A stretch of 64,000 bases of DNA from Pyrrhosoma nymphula (taxonomy: Eukaryota; Arthropoda; Insecta; Odonata; Coenagrionidae): NCBI GenBank assembly GCA_963573305.1, contig OY754331.1, positions 68,499,275 to 68,563,274 of the forward strand. The letters run 5' to 3'. The position numbers and the translations under genes are program-made. The notes under the pieces are model-generated. The model did not search any database and was not told the origin of the DNA. It saw only the letters and a program-made list of their open reading frames with translations. Of this stretch, positions 35,860-47,054 are shown in pieces; position 1 is the stretch's first letter; each line of letters begins with the position of its first letter.

Positions 35860-36225
35860 AAGGAGCGAGTCATATAAAGGACCGAAACTGCCCATCAGTA
35901 CTCCCGAGTTCCCAGCAGCCTCCGCTTCTCCTTCCCCTCCGCTACCTCCCCCCTGCCGTCCCCTTTGCACTTCCTCCCTACCCTCCCTTCGTCTCTGTTG
36001 GGGTCTCCCATTGACTGAGTCGGCAGGGAGGGAGGGAATTGTAATAGGGGGGATGGAGAGGGGGGGGGCGATAAGAGGGGAGGGGGTGTGTTCCATATCG
36101 CCGCCGCAGTGCGCTACGACCGAACCACGTGGATGCGGTGAGGCCAGCCGGTTGAACCGATAAAACGCCCAAGGGGGTTTTCCGTAACCTTTATCGCGTG
36201 GATTGATGGCACCTTTTAGTCGGAA
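35860..36225. other. GC-rich C/T and G-run block
   Basis: C-rich then G-rich low-complexity runs (G9 at 36060-36068) and scattered CpGs. The long minus-strand frame here (35851-36240) is P/G/R low-complexity and ends inside a SINE head, so it is not called as a gene. Confidence 0.3.
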
Positions 36226-36290
36226 TGGCACGGCTGGCAAAACTGTTTACGCCTAACGTCTCCAACCCGGGTTCAAACCCCACAGTTTCT
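36226..36290 (+). repeat. tRNA-derived SINE head
   Basis: The plus strand reads GGCTGGCAAAACTGTTTACGCC (A-box-like) then CCCGGGTTCAAACCCC (B-box consensus), in tRNA-like spacing, followed by T-rich sequence. Probably a 5' fragment of a SINE; the body is not clearly present. Confidence 0.6.
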
Positions 36291-36544
36291 ATTACATTTT
36301 GTTTTTAGTTAGCAGATTCCTACTGGCTAATACACGCTTGGTTTACCCTCCATGACTTTATGATCTCCGCTGTAGTCCCAACCCATTCTTTCCATGCTGG
36401 GAAGGTTTCGCGTGAATCATGTGGCCACGTATTGCATTTATAGGCTCGGATTTATTATTAACTGTCTCTTAAATTGTGCTAGGTTGCTGTTTTTTTCAAA
36501 TGCTCTGTAATTTGATTGTGTTATTTGTTTTTGAAAGTAGGATC

Positions 36545-36900
36545 GGGCTAGTTATGTTGGCTTGCATACTGGCTTCCCATCCGGAGGGCCCGAGTTCAAT
36601 ACCATGTTGAGGTAACTTCAATTACAGTACTTCGTCCGTCAATTGGGACGTTAAACCATGGTCCCCTTGGCGGCTCTCGTTTAGAGCAGACAGTTGCCGA
36701 TCCCGGGTTTCTCTCCATCCTTCTTCCGTTTCCCGTATCCTCACCTACCTTCCTGCCCTTAATAGCCATAGCCAACTAACATGTACACCAAAGACAGTGT
36801 CATTCGCCATGAAATAATAATTTGACTTAACCGGGATTCGAACCCGGATATCCCAATTGCCGGTCAGGTGTGTTAGCCAGTTACACCACCATGTCATCTT
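36545..36900 (-). repeat. SINE with tRNA-like segments at both ends, facing each other
   Basis: On the minus strand, 36896-36826 is a good tRNA-like head: GGTGGTGTAACTGGCTAACA (A box) ... CCGGGTTCGAATCCCGG (B box). The body continues with GAGAGAAACCCGGGATCGGC and GTTTAACGTCCCAATTGACG (36725-36640), shared with the SINE at 8.9-9.05 kb. At the other end, 36545-36605 on the plus strand also looks tRNA-derived (GTTGGCTTGCATACTGGC ... CCCGAGTTCAATACC). Either two SINEs inserted tail to tail or a dimeric SINE. Confidence 0.7.
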
Positions 36901-38360
36901 AATTCAGGGCGAATTTCATCGGGGATTTTTGCGAACAAGTTGTTCTCATCCTCAGTGTACATAAAATCGCAGTTATTGGAAAATCAACTTCATGTGTTAG
37001 ATGTACGGTCCGGGATTGTACGCTCAAGAATATTGGAATGCAATTAGTGTACGCAATATCATTGAGTGACGGTCTCTTCTGGCTACTCAAGGGAAGGGGT
37101 CATGGTTAAATGGTCAATACTGCCGTACCAGGCGTAATAGAGTTCTACGTGGTTCAGTAATTCCGTAAGCATTCGTACGTTGATGTTATTGCTTTTGTTT
37201 ATGATCGCATCATTCGAATCAATTGTGTGCCTGATGACAATTAGTAAATGACTCCTTTTTTTAACTGTAATTTTGTCTCAGGTGTTCGCTCAATTATCGT
37301 GTACCTACTACTCACAGGAAGTGTGGGGGTGAAAGATAGAGCGTAGGTACCACACGCAACCTTAGTTTGTATGGCTTTTGAAGCGTAAGTATGTTACCTA
37401 CCTTTATTTCTTGCCCAATTTTAGATCGTATCATCCGCATCATGTGTGCGCCCTATAGCATCGAGTGGCAGACCCCTCGGCACACAGGACGTGCCCGTGT
37501 TTCGAGTGGCGAACACGAAAGATAGGAATAAAATAAAATACCTGAGCGCGCCACCGCTCGGAGGGACCGATAAGCACCTGTGCAGTTGATAATATTGATT
37601 CCACTCAACTCGAATGGTAAAACTTTCTCGGGAAATTTTATGCCTGATAGGTCGGAGCAGCTGCGGCGTTATATTAAAGGAAAAAAATACCACACCGCCG
37701 GGGAGTTCAACCCGAAGGTCTGATTGAAGCTCTCCGTGAGTAGTGAAATTCGCTTGCAGTTGTGGGAATGGGAGTTTGTTCCTTTTCCATGTGTCTCTGT
37801 AGGTTTGCGCGCAAATTAGTGGTAGTTAGGTACATACCTTGCACTCATCTGCTAAGAAAGGGGCTTCCAGCCCTACTTTTCTCTTTCCCTTCCCCCACCC
37901 CCTGTGAAGTATATTTTATTTTTGTGCGCTTCAGGGGTGTTTGGCAGGGGACATTGGAACGCTATCCATGTTTATATTTCTGTAATACCTTGACTTCCGG
38001 AATTGTCAATGTACGAAATTTTTTCCAGATACCTACCGTTTTGGGTTATGATGCGAACTTATTCTCGAGATACGACCTGTGACGCCTTTTCTAATGCCGC
38101 ATATCACGGACTGCGCAATGTGAAAAACAATTTCGAATAATTTGCTCGAAGGCGCGCACTTCCATCAATAAAAATGGAGTTTTAATATTTTCAAAATATC
38201 TGAAAAGGGGGACGGATTTGATTTCCCGTAACGTAAAGGTAAAACTGTGTTTCGATATACGTGCCGCGTATGAGAACAATGTAAGTTTGCAAGTCGAGGC
38301 ACCTCAGTGATGTGACATTAAAAAAATCCCGGCGCATGTATTATTGTTGTATTTAAATTG
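36901..38360. other. No recognised gene; one GC-richer patch
   Basis: A moderately GC-rich patch at about 37435-37620 may be an old element, but I could not classify it. The 37762-38082 frame has no motif. Nothing else is seen. Confidence 0.4.
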
Positions 38361-38364
38361 GAGG

Positions 38365-38690
38365 TCGAATGAAAAAGTCCAACGAAGAGATGGAGAGAGA
38401 GAAGATTTTTGATGAAGAAGGGAACTCGGAGAAGAAGGAGAAGAGACAAACTTATTGGACACATTTTACGACACAGCGGCCTCTTGGAAGCAATAATGGA
38501 AGGAAAAATGAATGGAAAGAATAGCAGAAGAAGACCATGAATAGAGGAACCACTTCAGGAAAATTGTGAAGGATGTCAGTGGGACGAATTATTTAGGAAA
38601 TTAGCGGTTAGCTGATAGGAGAGAGTGGACTGGAGAGCTGCAGCAAACCTATCCTCAAGGCGACTCAAATGATAATTGCCAACGGTTGAC
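38365..38690 (+). mobile_element. RTE-like LINE, C-terminal fragment, frameshifted
   Basis: Plus-strand translation across frames includes LIGHILRHSGLLEAIMEGK then GKNSRRRP and WRAAANLSSRRLK. This is the typical 'WIGHILR...LLK.ILEGK...GKRGRGRP' tail of RTE-like APE LINEs. Stops and shifts show it is dead. Confidence 0.7.
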
Positions 38691-39189
38691 TGACTTAAAT
38701 TAACTTAGTCAAGGTTTCGATATAATTTGAAGATACATGAAACCATAATCTTGAATTTTTAAACACGCTTACGGACAGACACTTTCGGAAAAAGATGCAA
38801 ACAACCTCGCATTAGTACAACAGTTTAACATTTGTTCTAATTATTTGCATATTTTTGAAAAAGAAATTTGGTATTTTTGTTTAAAAATTGAAGATTATTG
38901 TTTCATATCTACTCAAATTACATCGAAGCCCATGATATTAATTAGAGTTGTCGAAGCTTCAGCAACGATTATTTGAGTCGTTCTTTAAGGAAGACCAAAC
39001 CTCCATAACGACATTGATTTGTATAGTGTGGTTAAAAAGAAGTTATTCTTGTTTTTAAAATGTGTCATGATAATCAGTTAATTTATAATAATAGTGGTTG
39101 TACTCAAATGTGTGGGTGCTTTGCCTTGGCTCTGTTGAGGGAAAACTGTCCTGTGGGAAAAAAATTATAATATTTGGATGGTCGAATTT

Positions 39190-39720
39190 GTTGATGTGGT
39201 GGTGGTTTTAATACCTTCGGTGTGAAGCCCGGCGTCGGCACCAAAAGGCTTTGAACCCGGACCCTCCGGTCGATGACCTCCCGCCGCGTCGTGCCCCCCC
39301 CCGCCGTGCCCCCTGTGAGAGGGCGTATGGGGAAACTAGCGAAGTGTGACGTAGAGCGCGTGGGCGGGGGATACCGTTCGGGGGATCGAGTGACGTAATA
39401 GACGGGCATCCCCAGCGCCCGCCCACGGGTCTTCTTTCTGGGCAGGGAGTGTGACGTGTTCCTTCCCCCTCCCTCCCCCCGATTTCCCCTCCCCTCTTCT
39501 ACACCCCTCCCAAATCCCCCCGTCCTATATCCACAGTGGACCCTAGACCCTAGGCTCGCTCTACACCGCTCGATATCCTGGAGTAAAAGGGTACATTCAC
39601 TTCCATACCCTGCGTCCCCCCCTTTCATTTTCGTTGCCTTTCCTGTTTTTTTTCTATTAACGTCGTGCGCCTTCGTGTTCACGGGATGTGGAAGTGATGG
39701 ATGTTATCGCACGTAATCAT
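39190..39720. other. GC-rich block with C-runs
   Basis: CpG-rich sequence (39220-39440) followed by strongly pyrimidine-rich sequence (39455-39620). The long minus-strand frame (39104-39682) crosses the low-complexity run and has no domain. Possibly regulatory or an element remnant. Confidence 0.25.
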
Positions 39721-39784
39721 CATCATCAAAAGCAAAAGCGGTCATCCATCCGAAAATTGGTTTGCTGTTTTCCGCTCCATTCTC

Positions 39785-39960
39785 ATTTCAGGTAACCTCT
39801 TTACATACATGCTCACCCCTCACGCCTTTCCCTTTGAAGGGTAGGCACGGTCGAAAAAGCTTAATTCTCGGCGATAAGCCTGTAGCACTGACTCTGCTGC
39901 AATAATTACCCCGATACTGCTCTATCCTGCCTAGTTCATTCCAACGAATGGCCTCTTTCT
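39785..39960 (-). repeat. Partial copy of the 17/40/54-kb dispersed repeat
   Basis: CCCTTTGAAGGGTAGGCACG, AGCTTAATTCTCGGCGATAA and TACTGCTCTATCCTGCC align with 40160-40265 and, inverted, with 54725-54855. Only one end of the repeat is present. Confidence 0.75.
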
Positions 39961-40139
39961 CACAGCCGAATCTCATTTTGGTATCAGCCTTGTGAAAACC
40001 ACCGCAAATCGATATATTTAAAGTCGAAATAATATTCTTCGATTCATAGCAACTACTCCCATACCTAGTACCATACTCCCCTTCACTTGGGTAAATTTGA
40101 CGTAAACTAAAGTATTTTTCTCTAGATTACATAAATAAT

Positions 40140-40905
40140 TATACATACCCATTACGCCGTTCCCTTTCGGGGTAGGAATGGTCAAATAAGTTGAATTTTC
40201 GGTAATAGGCATGTAAAACTTACTCTGCTTGAATGATTTCCTCATAACTGCCCTATCTTTGCAGGCCTAATTGTATTAGTTTTTGTTAAGACTAGTTAAT
40301 TAGTTAGGTACTAGTTTTTTTTAATATGCATATTAGAATAAGATCAATTACTAGTTAGTTAAATGCCAGGTGGTAACATGGATACAGAATGTTAACAAAG
40401 TTCAACTTGTATTCATCAAAAGTAAACATTCCACGTCACAAAGTTGGACTGAGCAAAAAATGATTAACAAACAAAATATTTTATAAAATCAATTCTTCAA
40501 GATATTTTTTTCATCTTTTCTTAAAAATGTTGACGTTTCTTGGAAAGGGCTCCAATAAATCTGCAGGCAGACTGTTGCAATCCTCGGTTGTTAGTTACCC
40601 TCATGCGTTGCTTCATACACGCCTTCCTGTTCTTTAAACTCCTAATATTCCTTCTCTGAAGAGTATCTTCCGCCAGATTCACCCATGGCTTTCTCGGTTT
40701 AATCCTTTCTCTCGTACCATTCACTCCTCCATCATAAATTTGCGTTGTTGCTCGACTCTCATCCTTTCTTATGACATGAAGAGACCAATGAAGCACGCTA
40801 ATTCCATACATGTCCATTAACAAAGCATGTAACACATTCTTTCATCGCCCACTCATTCCTAACCCTATCCCTTCTGCTTTTACCGTTAACACTACTCAGA
40901 CGCCT
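40140..40905 (-). repeat. Copy of the 17/40/54-kb dispersed repeat, interrupted by about 300 bp
   Basis: 40140-40266 (TTCCCTTTCGGGGTAGGAAT ... AACTGCCCTATCTTTGCAGG) and 40580-40905 (CATACACGCCTTCCTGTTCT ... AGTATCTTCCGCC ... ATCCCTTCTGCTTTTACCG) are contiguous in the copies at 17 and 54 kb. Here they are separated by 40267-40561, which is absent there and is bordered by TGCAGGC (40260-40266 and 40562-40568). The minus strand of the right part reads as basic, protein-like sequence. Confidence 0.75.
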
Positions 40906-41002
40906 AAGGTAGCCTCTAAATAAGATTTGTAATCCGCCAAGCCGGGAAAAAAACAAACACTATTTTCTCCTGGAGCATATGCAATTTTCCATACATGTTT
41001 GC

Positions 41003-41184
41003 GGAGCAGCTTTCGGGCGTTCCTCCGCGTGATGTCCATGTACGACAACAGTTTCTCTAGCCATCCTGCTGGCGTCTTCAGGTCTGAAGACTTCAGACCT
41101 CAGACCTGAAGACGCAAGCAGGATGGCTGGAGAAACTGTTGTCGAACATGGACATCACGCAGAGGAACGCCCGAAAGCTGCTCC
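41003..41184. repeat. Snap-back palindrome with 84-bp arms and nested palindromic centre
   Basis: The left arm 41003-41086 (GGAGCAGCTTTCGGGCGTTC ... GCGTCTTCAGGTCTG) and right arm 41101-41184 are near-perfect reverse complements. The centre is itself palindromic: AGGTCTGAAGACTTCAGACC (41080-41099) pairs with itself. In the right arm CTGAAGA (41106-41112) precedes GAGAAACTGTTGTCG, the same layout as at 9150 and 35560. Such a structure can form a long hairpin or cruciform. Confidence 0.9.
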
Positions 41185-41398
41185 ACTAATTAAACTCAGC
41201 GGAAACCTTCGTATCAATGCCATACTCGTTTATCTAATCAAGTAAAGCGTCACTTTTGAGTCCTACGAGACTCGTTTTTTCTTAACCTCGATTGATGCTA
41301 CTTTCTTAAGAGCTTGAGCTGCTATAAATATAGGAAAAAGTATATATGAGTAATTTATTAAGTCAATAGAAGGGCAAAAGAAATCCATTGTTTAGGAA

Positions 41399-41770
41399 CA
41401 CCATTATAATTATTAGGTTATTTACCATTTAAGGTTGGTTTAAATGGAAGTGAGTAAAAATCCTATACATTTGTACAAGTTTACAAGCCCTATCTACCAA
41501 TAATATTTCTTTCTTCATCTGAACATACGTCCTACCTTCTTCATCCCGTCCATAAAACCTATTCTCTTCCTTACCCTTCCCCGCTAACTCCACATCCTCC
41601 TCTCTATCACAGCCTTACGTAACCCTTCGCCCCTCATTACCTCCTCCAGCCACCTACTTTGCCTCTTCCTGTTATAACCCAGAAGCTTCCTTTCCTCACC
41701 CACCGTACCAAGTACTTTCTCGTTTGTCTTCCTTTCTGTCCACCGCACCTTTCTCTTTTCGTTGAATGAA
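41399..41770 (-). mobile_element. RTE-like LINE, 3' fragment with C-terminal coding and 3' UTR
   Basis: The minus strand reads VRWTERKTNEKVLGTVGEER then LLGYNRKRQSRW and EEVMRGEGL, the typical region after the RT domain in RTE-like LINEs. The left part (41399-41480: GGTTTAAATGGAAGTGAGTA) aligns with the 51.17-51.23 kb copy (GGTTTAAATGGGAGAGAGTA), so the 3' UTR is included. The pieces are 5'-truncated, as usual for LINE insertions. Confidence 0.8.
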
Positions 41771-42630
41771 AATCTCCTTTAAAAGTGGAACTAAACATAC
41801 TTTTCATTTACATTAAAATGACATTATGGATTCAGGGAAATAATTATCGTTTTAATGCAAATAAAAAATATTTTACTTCGAATTTTAAGAGATATTTTCA
41901 TTTAATAGAAATAGAAAATTTGAAGGCATATACAAATTTTTATTTCTGTTTATTCTGTCGGGACATCGGGATAAACCTCAAAAGCGGTACTGTTCAGGTT
42001 GAACCGGTGCGTATGATCATCTTAAAGATGCCCACGTAATTTAGCATTTTCTTTTCTCCTTTATTCGTTTCGTCGTTATCGTTATTTTTCATTTGCAGTC
42101 AGTAGAGCGGAAACGTGATCGTCTTTCTTAGAATTGTATCAGGTCCTTCAAATCACTAGTTTTAATTAGGTGATGGGAGTGCGTTCTTAGGACTGCATCT
42201 CTGAGCATTGCCCATCTAGAGCGGTTTTCGTTTAGGATAACGATGACGACATCGCGAAAGAAGGAACCGTGTACCAAGGTCCTCGCAGGACTTTCTCATC
42301 CGTGATTATCTTCGTCCTTTAGATCTTCATGATTCTTCTTTGACGCCAAATTTACATTTCTTCCGATGCTCACTGATCTGCTTTCGTTATTGTTTCAAGT
42401 TTGGCTGCCATATTAGAGCGTTTACAATAAGCATCTCGTAATGAAATGCTTCCCCACTTTATCACCTGTGTTGTAACCACAATAATAGTTTTAGTTTAAG
42501 TTTCCGTGCAGTAGGGTGCAATTCCAAATCACTAAGCGCAACAGATTGTTGCTTTATTCTAGAGATTACTGTTAAAGTTGGGTCTTGTTGGAATTGAAAT
42601 ACGTAGGAGTACTAACATTTTAGATCGGGT
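41771..42630. other. No recognised features
   Basis: The short frame at 41785-42039 shows no motif. Nothing supported on either strand. Confidence 0.45.
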
Positions 42631-42634
42631 TTTC

Positions 42635-43165
42635 CTTGTCCCCATACCTACGCTATTTCGTTCTCCAGCTCGGCACATGTCCTACCTCACCTCCTCCCCT
42701 CCATAAAGCCTATTCTCTTCTCTGCCTTCCCCTTCCCCACTTACTCAACATCATCCCTCAATCACGGGTTTTCAGCTTATACTCGCTACGCTCTACCTGT
42801 TCCAACCACATACTCCGTCTTCTCCTAATTTACTGAAGCGTACTGCTCTCCTCACTCACCATTCCGAGCGCATCCTCGTTCGTCTTCATTTTCGTCTAGC
42901 GCATCTTCTTCGTTCTCCTATACGTCCGAACTTCACTCACCTACAACCTATTCTCTTCAATTTTCAACCAGGTCCACGTTTCTGCTCCGTACAACGCTAC
43001 ACTCCATAGTAAACCTTTGGCCATCCTTTCCTGTGCATTCTAACCGGTAATAATCAGCTCCCCCTATTTCTGAACGCTTCTTTCTGTAGCGCAAATCTAA
43101 TTCTGTCCTTGCTGTTATGCACCTTTTTCTCCCAGCTGGCCGATACACTATCAAGAATATGAATA
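42635..43165 (-). mobile_element. RTE-like LINE, C-terminal fragment, frameshifted
   Basis: On the minus strand, frames read DRIRFALQKEAFRNRG, then GLLWSVALYGAETWT and KIEENRL, the 'W(S)VALYGAETWTL...EE(N)RLEAFEMW' block found after the RT palm of these LINEs. Further left comes TKMKTNEDALGMV. Several frame shifts. Same class as 41.4-41.8 and 51.2-51.6 kb. Confidence 0.8.
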
Positions 43166-43850
43166 CGGCGTCCACCTGTGTGATTATCATGGCAATGAAT
43201 CACGTCGACTGATAATGGAAGTTGAACACCAATTGTTGCGGGCTGCGTTGTTGAGCCAAATGTATCGATTTGAAGGGACAACAGTTTAGACTTGCTTTCG
43301 TCGCAGCGAATTAAAATGCTTCACTTCCACACTCCTTTTTATTATTCCTTCATGAGCCGTTGAACAATCATGTAGTTGAAACATGGTTTCGTGCTTATGA
43401 AGGTGGCCAGGCGGAAGGTGGCCAGAGATCAATGCATACATGTACGTGTATTCACCCGTCCAGTGTAATCGATTCCTTAATTTCCCCGAGCGTAATTTCC
43501 TTCGATTTTTAATAGTACTGTCCACCGCATGAAGGCTTATGGAATGTCTTTGTTCAGCATTCCTTCCATCTCCTTATCACGCGATTCCAAGTTCACGGTC
43601 TAGTCGTTTCCAATCATGAGAGAGTCGCGGCAGTGGGATTGGTGATACCCGAGGAAAATGTACTCTTCAGTCGCCAGTTCGGTCGAGGATTGATACGATT
43701 CCTTTTGTCGGTAGAGTTTTACCAAGAAAGTTTTTGCTAGTACATATTCCGCTTTTAGCTATGATAGTATGCATCGAGAACATGTAGTCATGATCGTGTT
43801 GCTCATGTGAAGGACCAAAACCTACTTAGTTTAAATATTATGATGTTGTT
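43166..43850. other. No recognised features
   Basis: Moderately complex sequence. Minus-strand frames at 43054-43281 and 43286-43525 have no motif. Confidence 0.4.
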
Positions 43851-43879
43851 AAAAATATTCCCTTTCATAATCTCCTGTT

Positions 43880-44060
43880 CTTCGAGTTTCTCCTGCTCCA
43901 ATAGGATCCCTTCCCTCGGGCTACGACCTTGAAGCGGTGGAAGGGCTTTTTCACGTTCCAATGATCCTTAAGAGGTGGGAGCGATTATAATTGCTCGTAG
44001 TAGGGACACCCATGCCAGATCGATCGAAGGGTTAGAGCCACACGAAAGATAGTTCGCGTG
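43880..44060 (-). repeat. Possible repeat, LINE 3' region-like
   Basis: The minus strand includes CTTTCGTGTGGCTC, GGCATGGGTGTCCCTACTAC, GGATCATTGGAACGTG and AGCCCTTCCACCGC. I associate this kind of sequence with 3' regions of arthropod LINE-like repeats, but there is no second copy in the window to align it with. Confidence 0.3.
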
Positions 44061-46040
44061 ATGTTGTCATGTTAAAAATTCCGTTGGTAGTGGCAATGGG
44101 ATTGGCCAACTATTTCCATGAAGATGGAAACCAATCTTAGGGTAAAGTTAATAATAATAGGCTTGGAAAAGTGTTTGTCAATGATATAAGTAATCCATAG
44201 GAAAGGGGATGTAACGTCAAAAATGGCCAGCCCAGTGAAGTACTGGGATATGAAATACGAAATTTTGTGTTTCTTTCGTGAAAATCTGTCAAGCAAGAGT
44301 CTTCATCATCATACGGACTCCATCGCTTCCATGTAGTATGTTGGTGGGGGACGAAGTAAACTTGAAAAAAAAATGTGTTTTTTTTTACTTTTAGAAAAAG
44401 GCTGATAGTTGTGCGGAATGTTGGTGCACAAGTTGTTCTTGCTTAAGTATGAGTTACCTTTTTTCGATTGTTACTTATTATTTTTCATAGGTGTCAAACT
44501 GTCTTTCGATGTCGATGGCACTCATTTTGTTAAAATTATTGGAGCAAGTTTCAGCAATACACGTATTCGTGTTATGGTTTATGATTATCCTCATTTTTAA
44601 ATGTTAGCCGAGCACAGATTTGGCATTTTACCTGAGAAAAATGGTAATTTTTCGTGCAATATTTGTTCTAAATAAAAATTCAAGTCACAAACCTATTCCG
44701 TTTCCGTAAAAGTGTCTTTTAGTACCCATATATTTTTGGGCGTTTTGGGGCACTACTCAATAAGTTGGCATTTTTCCAATATGTCCAACTTGATCGCTTA
44801 GATACAAGTTTCTTGTTGATATGCTACCATGAGGAATTGGAATACAGATGTTTCCATGTAAGCCTTCGTAGGACCTTAATATGAGTATTTTTCAGAGTCA
44901 AAATCCTTCAAGTGGTGGTCAATGCGAATAACTTTTCGCGCTGTCATTATAAAGCCGATCGAGGCGTTGGCAGTTAAAACGCTTTGAATGTTGATAATTT
45001 GGATGAAATGCGAAATTTTATCACCAAGAAAAACCTTGAATCCACTTTTTATGTAGACATTTTATTATCCATCGAGTTTTAAAAAGCCGTATGCGCTATA
45101 TCCTATGTGTATATCCGACTGCTGAAATTAATTATGCCTTGGGTACTCTGCTTAAGTGTTTACTTTACTTATGGATAAACATCCTGCGAGTCAATTACCA
45201 TTCCTTCGACTTAATAGGGAAGATGGAACGTAATGTAGGTATAGCAAATATGCATATACTTTGTTTTTTTGAACCTGCTAAAGATCTTGCATGGAAGTTA
45301 TGATAATCTGACTTGAGATGTATGCTGGGATTTCTATTTTTTGCTGCCTACTGGCCTACGCAAACAGTAACCATGGCCCGAATTAAGTTTTTACGACATG
45401 AATAAATTTATCTCCTTTTCCGGCCGGTGGAGGTTGAAAAGGGGACGGTTTTTTTTTAAATTCCCAATTGTGTTTATGTATCGCAACATCTTTATATCAC
45501 TTTCATATTAGTGAACCTATTTGCATATTAGTGATGATTCGTTATGATTTTCATAACTAAAATGTCCCTTGACAAGTTAGACTAGTTCGAAATGAGTTCA
45601 AGGAGGTATTCCAATTACTCATTGAATGTTCTTTAATTAACTGCCTATCATTCCTGTAGACGACGCAACCTAAGACTATTGTAGCGTTGTTTTAAACTCC
45701 GGAACGTACTATTCTTTGGGCTAACCCGTTGAAAGTACATCAGTGATGGAAGACGAGGAAATACTGAGAAATGTATTTAATTCCAAGGAAAAATGTATCA
45801 TCGAGGAATCCCACACTTACGACACCTCTAGTTGAACTCGGATACGTTACTCTTTTACGGAAGTACTACAATTAATTTCATGTCATGATCAGTTGTCCAC
45901 TTTGAAATTTCGCCGGAAGGAAAATTAGGGAAAAAGTGGGATGCAGTCTTTCAATTTTACTACTGGTGTCGATTTATTTCAAATAAACAAATCTGTGTGC
46001 ATCTATTTTCATAATTTAAGAAAAATCTTTATTTCCTTAC
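44061..46040. other. No recognised features
   Basis: AT-rich. Short frames at 44072-44296 (minus), 44409-44600 and 45091-45303 lack motifs and are not called. Confidence 0.45.
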
Positions 46041-46049
46041 AGTACATAA

Positions 46050-46497
46050 GAGTGAATAAAATTGCATGTAACCGATTTGATTTCTTGGCAATTCAATGCA
46101 GTTTTAACACGTAGGTTTATGGCAAATAACATATAGTTCGTAAAATTTCGATTAAATATGTACAGATTTTCTCGTAAACGCAAAATAATACGTTTCATAT
46201 CATTATAATGGTTGGTAAGAAATATCAAGGCATTATGCCCAGTAAAAAAAACTTATTTAGGTATACTTTTTGCTTAAATTTCGACTATTGCGCCGAAATC
46301 CCGTCATAACAATGCTTTAATTAATGCGAAATATTAAAAATATAATTCTTTCATCAATTAAATTACTGCTTGTGTGGTGATTTCTGCGGAATAAAAAAAT
46401 GTACCTATGTGAAACGTGATCCTAGAATATTTTTGGACGTGCTTGAAAAGTTATTAGAAGGTGCACTCAATGACTCAAGATTACCGCTCCAGCCACC
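46050..46497 (+). mobile_element. Family B element, copy 1, ending at TTAA
   Basis: Aligns with 48490-48957 (CCAATTCAATGC..TTTAAC, CGATTAAATATGTACAG, GCCTAAATTTCGA, GATCCTAGAA, CGCTCCAGCCACC) and inverted with 59253-59735. All three copies meet TTAA at the CCACC end. Here the TTAA (46498-46501) is shared with the start of a family A element. There is no coding sequence; the other end is placed only approximately. Confidence 0.7.
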
Positions 46498-46501
46498 TTA
46501 A

Positions 46502-47050
46502 GGTGGTTCTACCACGACTGTGTGAGTCAAAACAAATACTAAATTCCACCTCTTGGTTTGTTTGTTTTAAAAACTCTGCTTTCGGTGAATACATGCGTTT
46601 CCTATTGAGAACCAAAGTTAAGATGCAAAATATGCAGATTATTCCGCGAATATATTTTTAATGAGCATTTTTTTCTAGCCATAGGTGCCGACTGCAGCGC
46701 CATTTCTGTTGAATTACCGTATTTTGAATTCAATTATCGCAATTATTGGCTAATGACTCACAAAATAAGGCCGTAAGATGCCTATATTTTATTTTTATCA
46801 AATTTATCGGGATTTTATCCTTCCTATAAACAGTTTTCCACGAAATTGCCATTATTATAATGTGAATAAACGCTATTTTTCCCCGTGTTTATCCCATTCC
46901 ACCATTGTCATTCCTAGTTCTATTTGTGAGACAAATAGCGCGGAATGGTGAATTTTTGTTGTTTATAGGTGTATGATAGAGGACGCGTTTTTCTATAAGC
47001 AGCCAAAATATGAGTAAAATGACATTTAAGTCAGTTACGGGGGAACCACC
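46502..47050 (+). mobile_element. TTAA-flanked non-autonomous element, family A copy 2 (549 bp)
   Basis: Starts GGTGGTTCTACC and ends GGGGGAACCACC, giving a GGTGGTTC terminal inverted repeat. The flanks are TTAA (46498-46501) and TTAG (47051-47054). It aligns with 33847-34416 and 58090-59180. It sits end to end with family B copy 1. Confidence 0.82.
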
Positions 47051-47054
47051 TTAG

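Noticed and set aside
35851..36240. 129-codon minus-strand frame
   Set aside because: Low-complexity product from G/C runs that begins inside a SINE head.
39104..39682. 192-codon minus-strand frame
   Set aside because: Crosses C-runs and a pyrimidine tract; proline/glycine/arginine low complexity and no domain.
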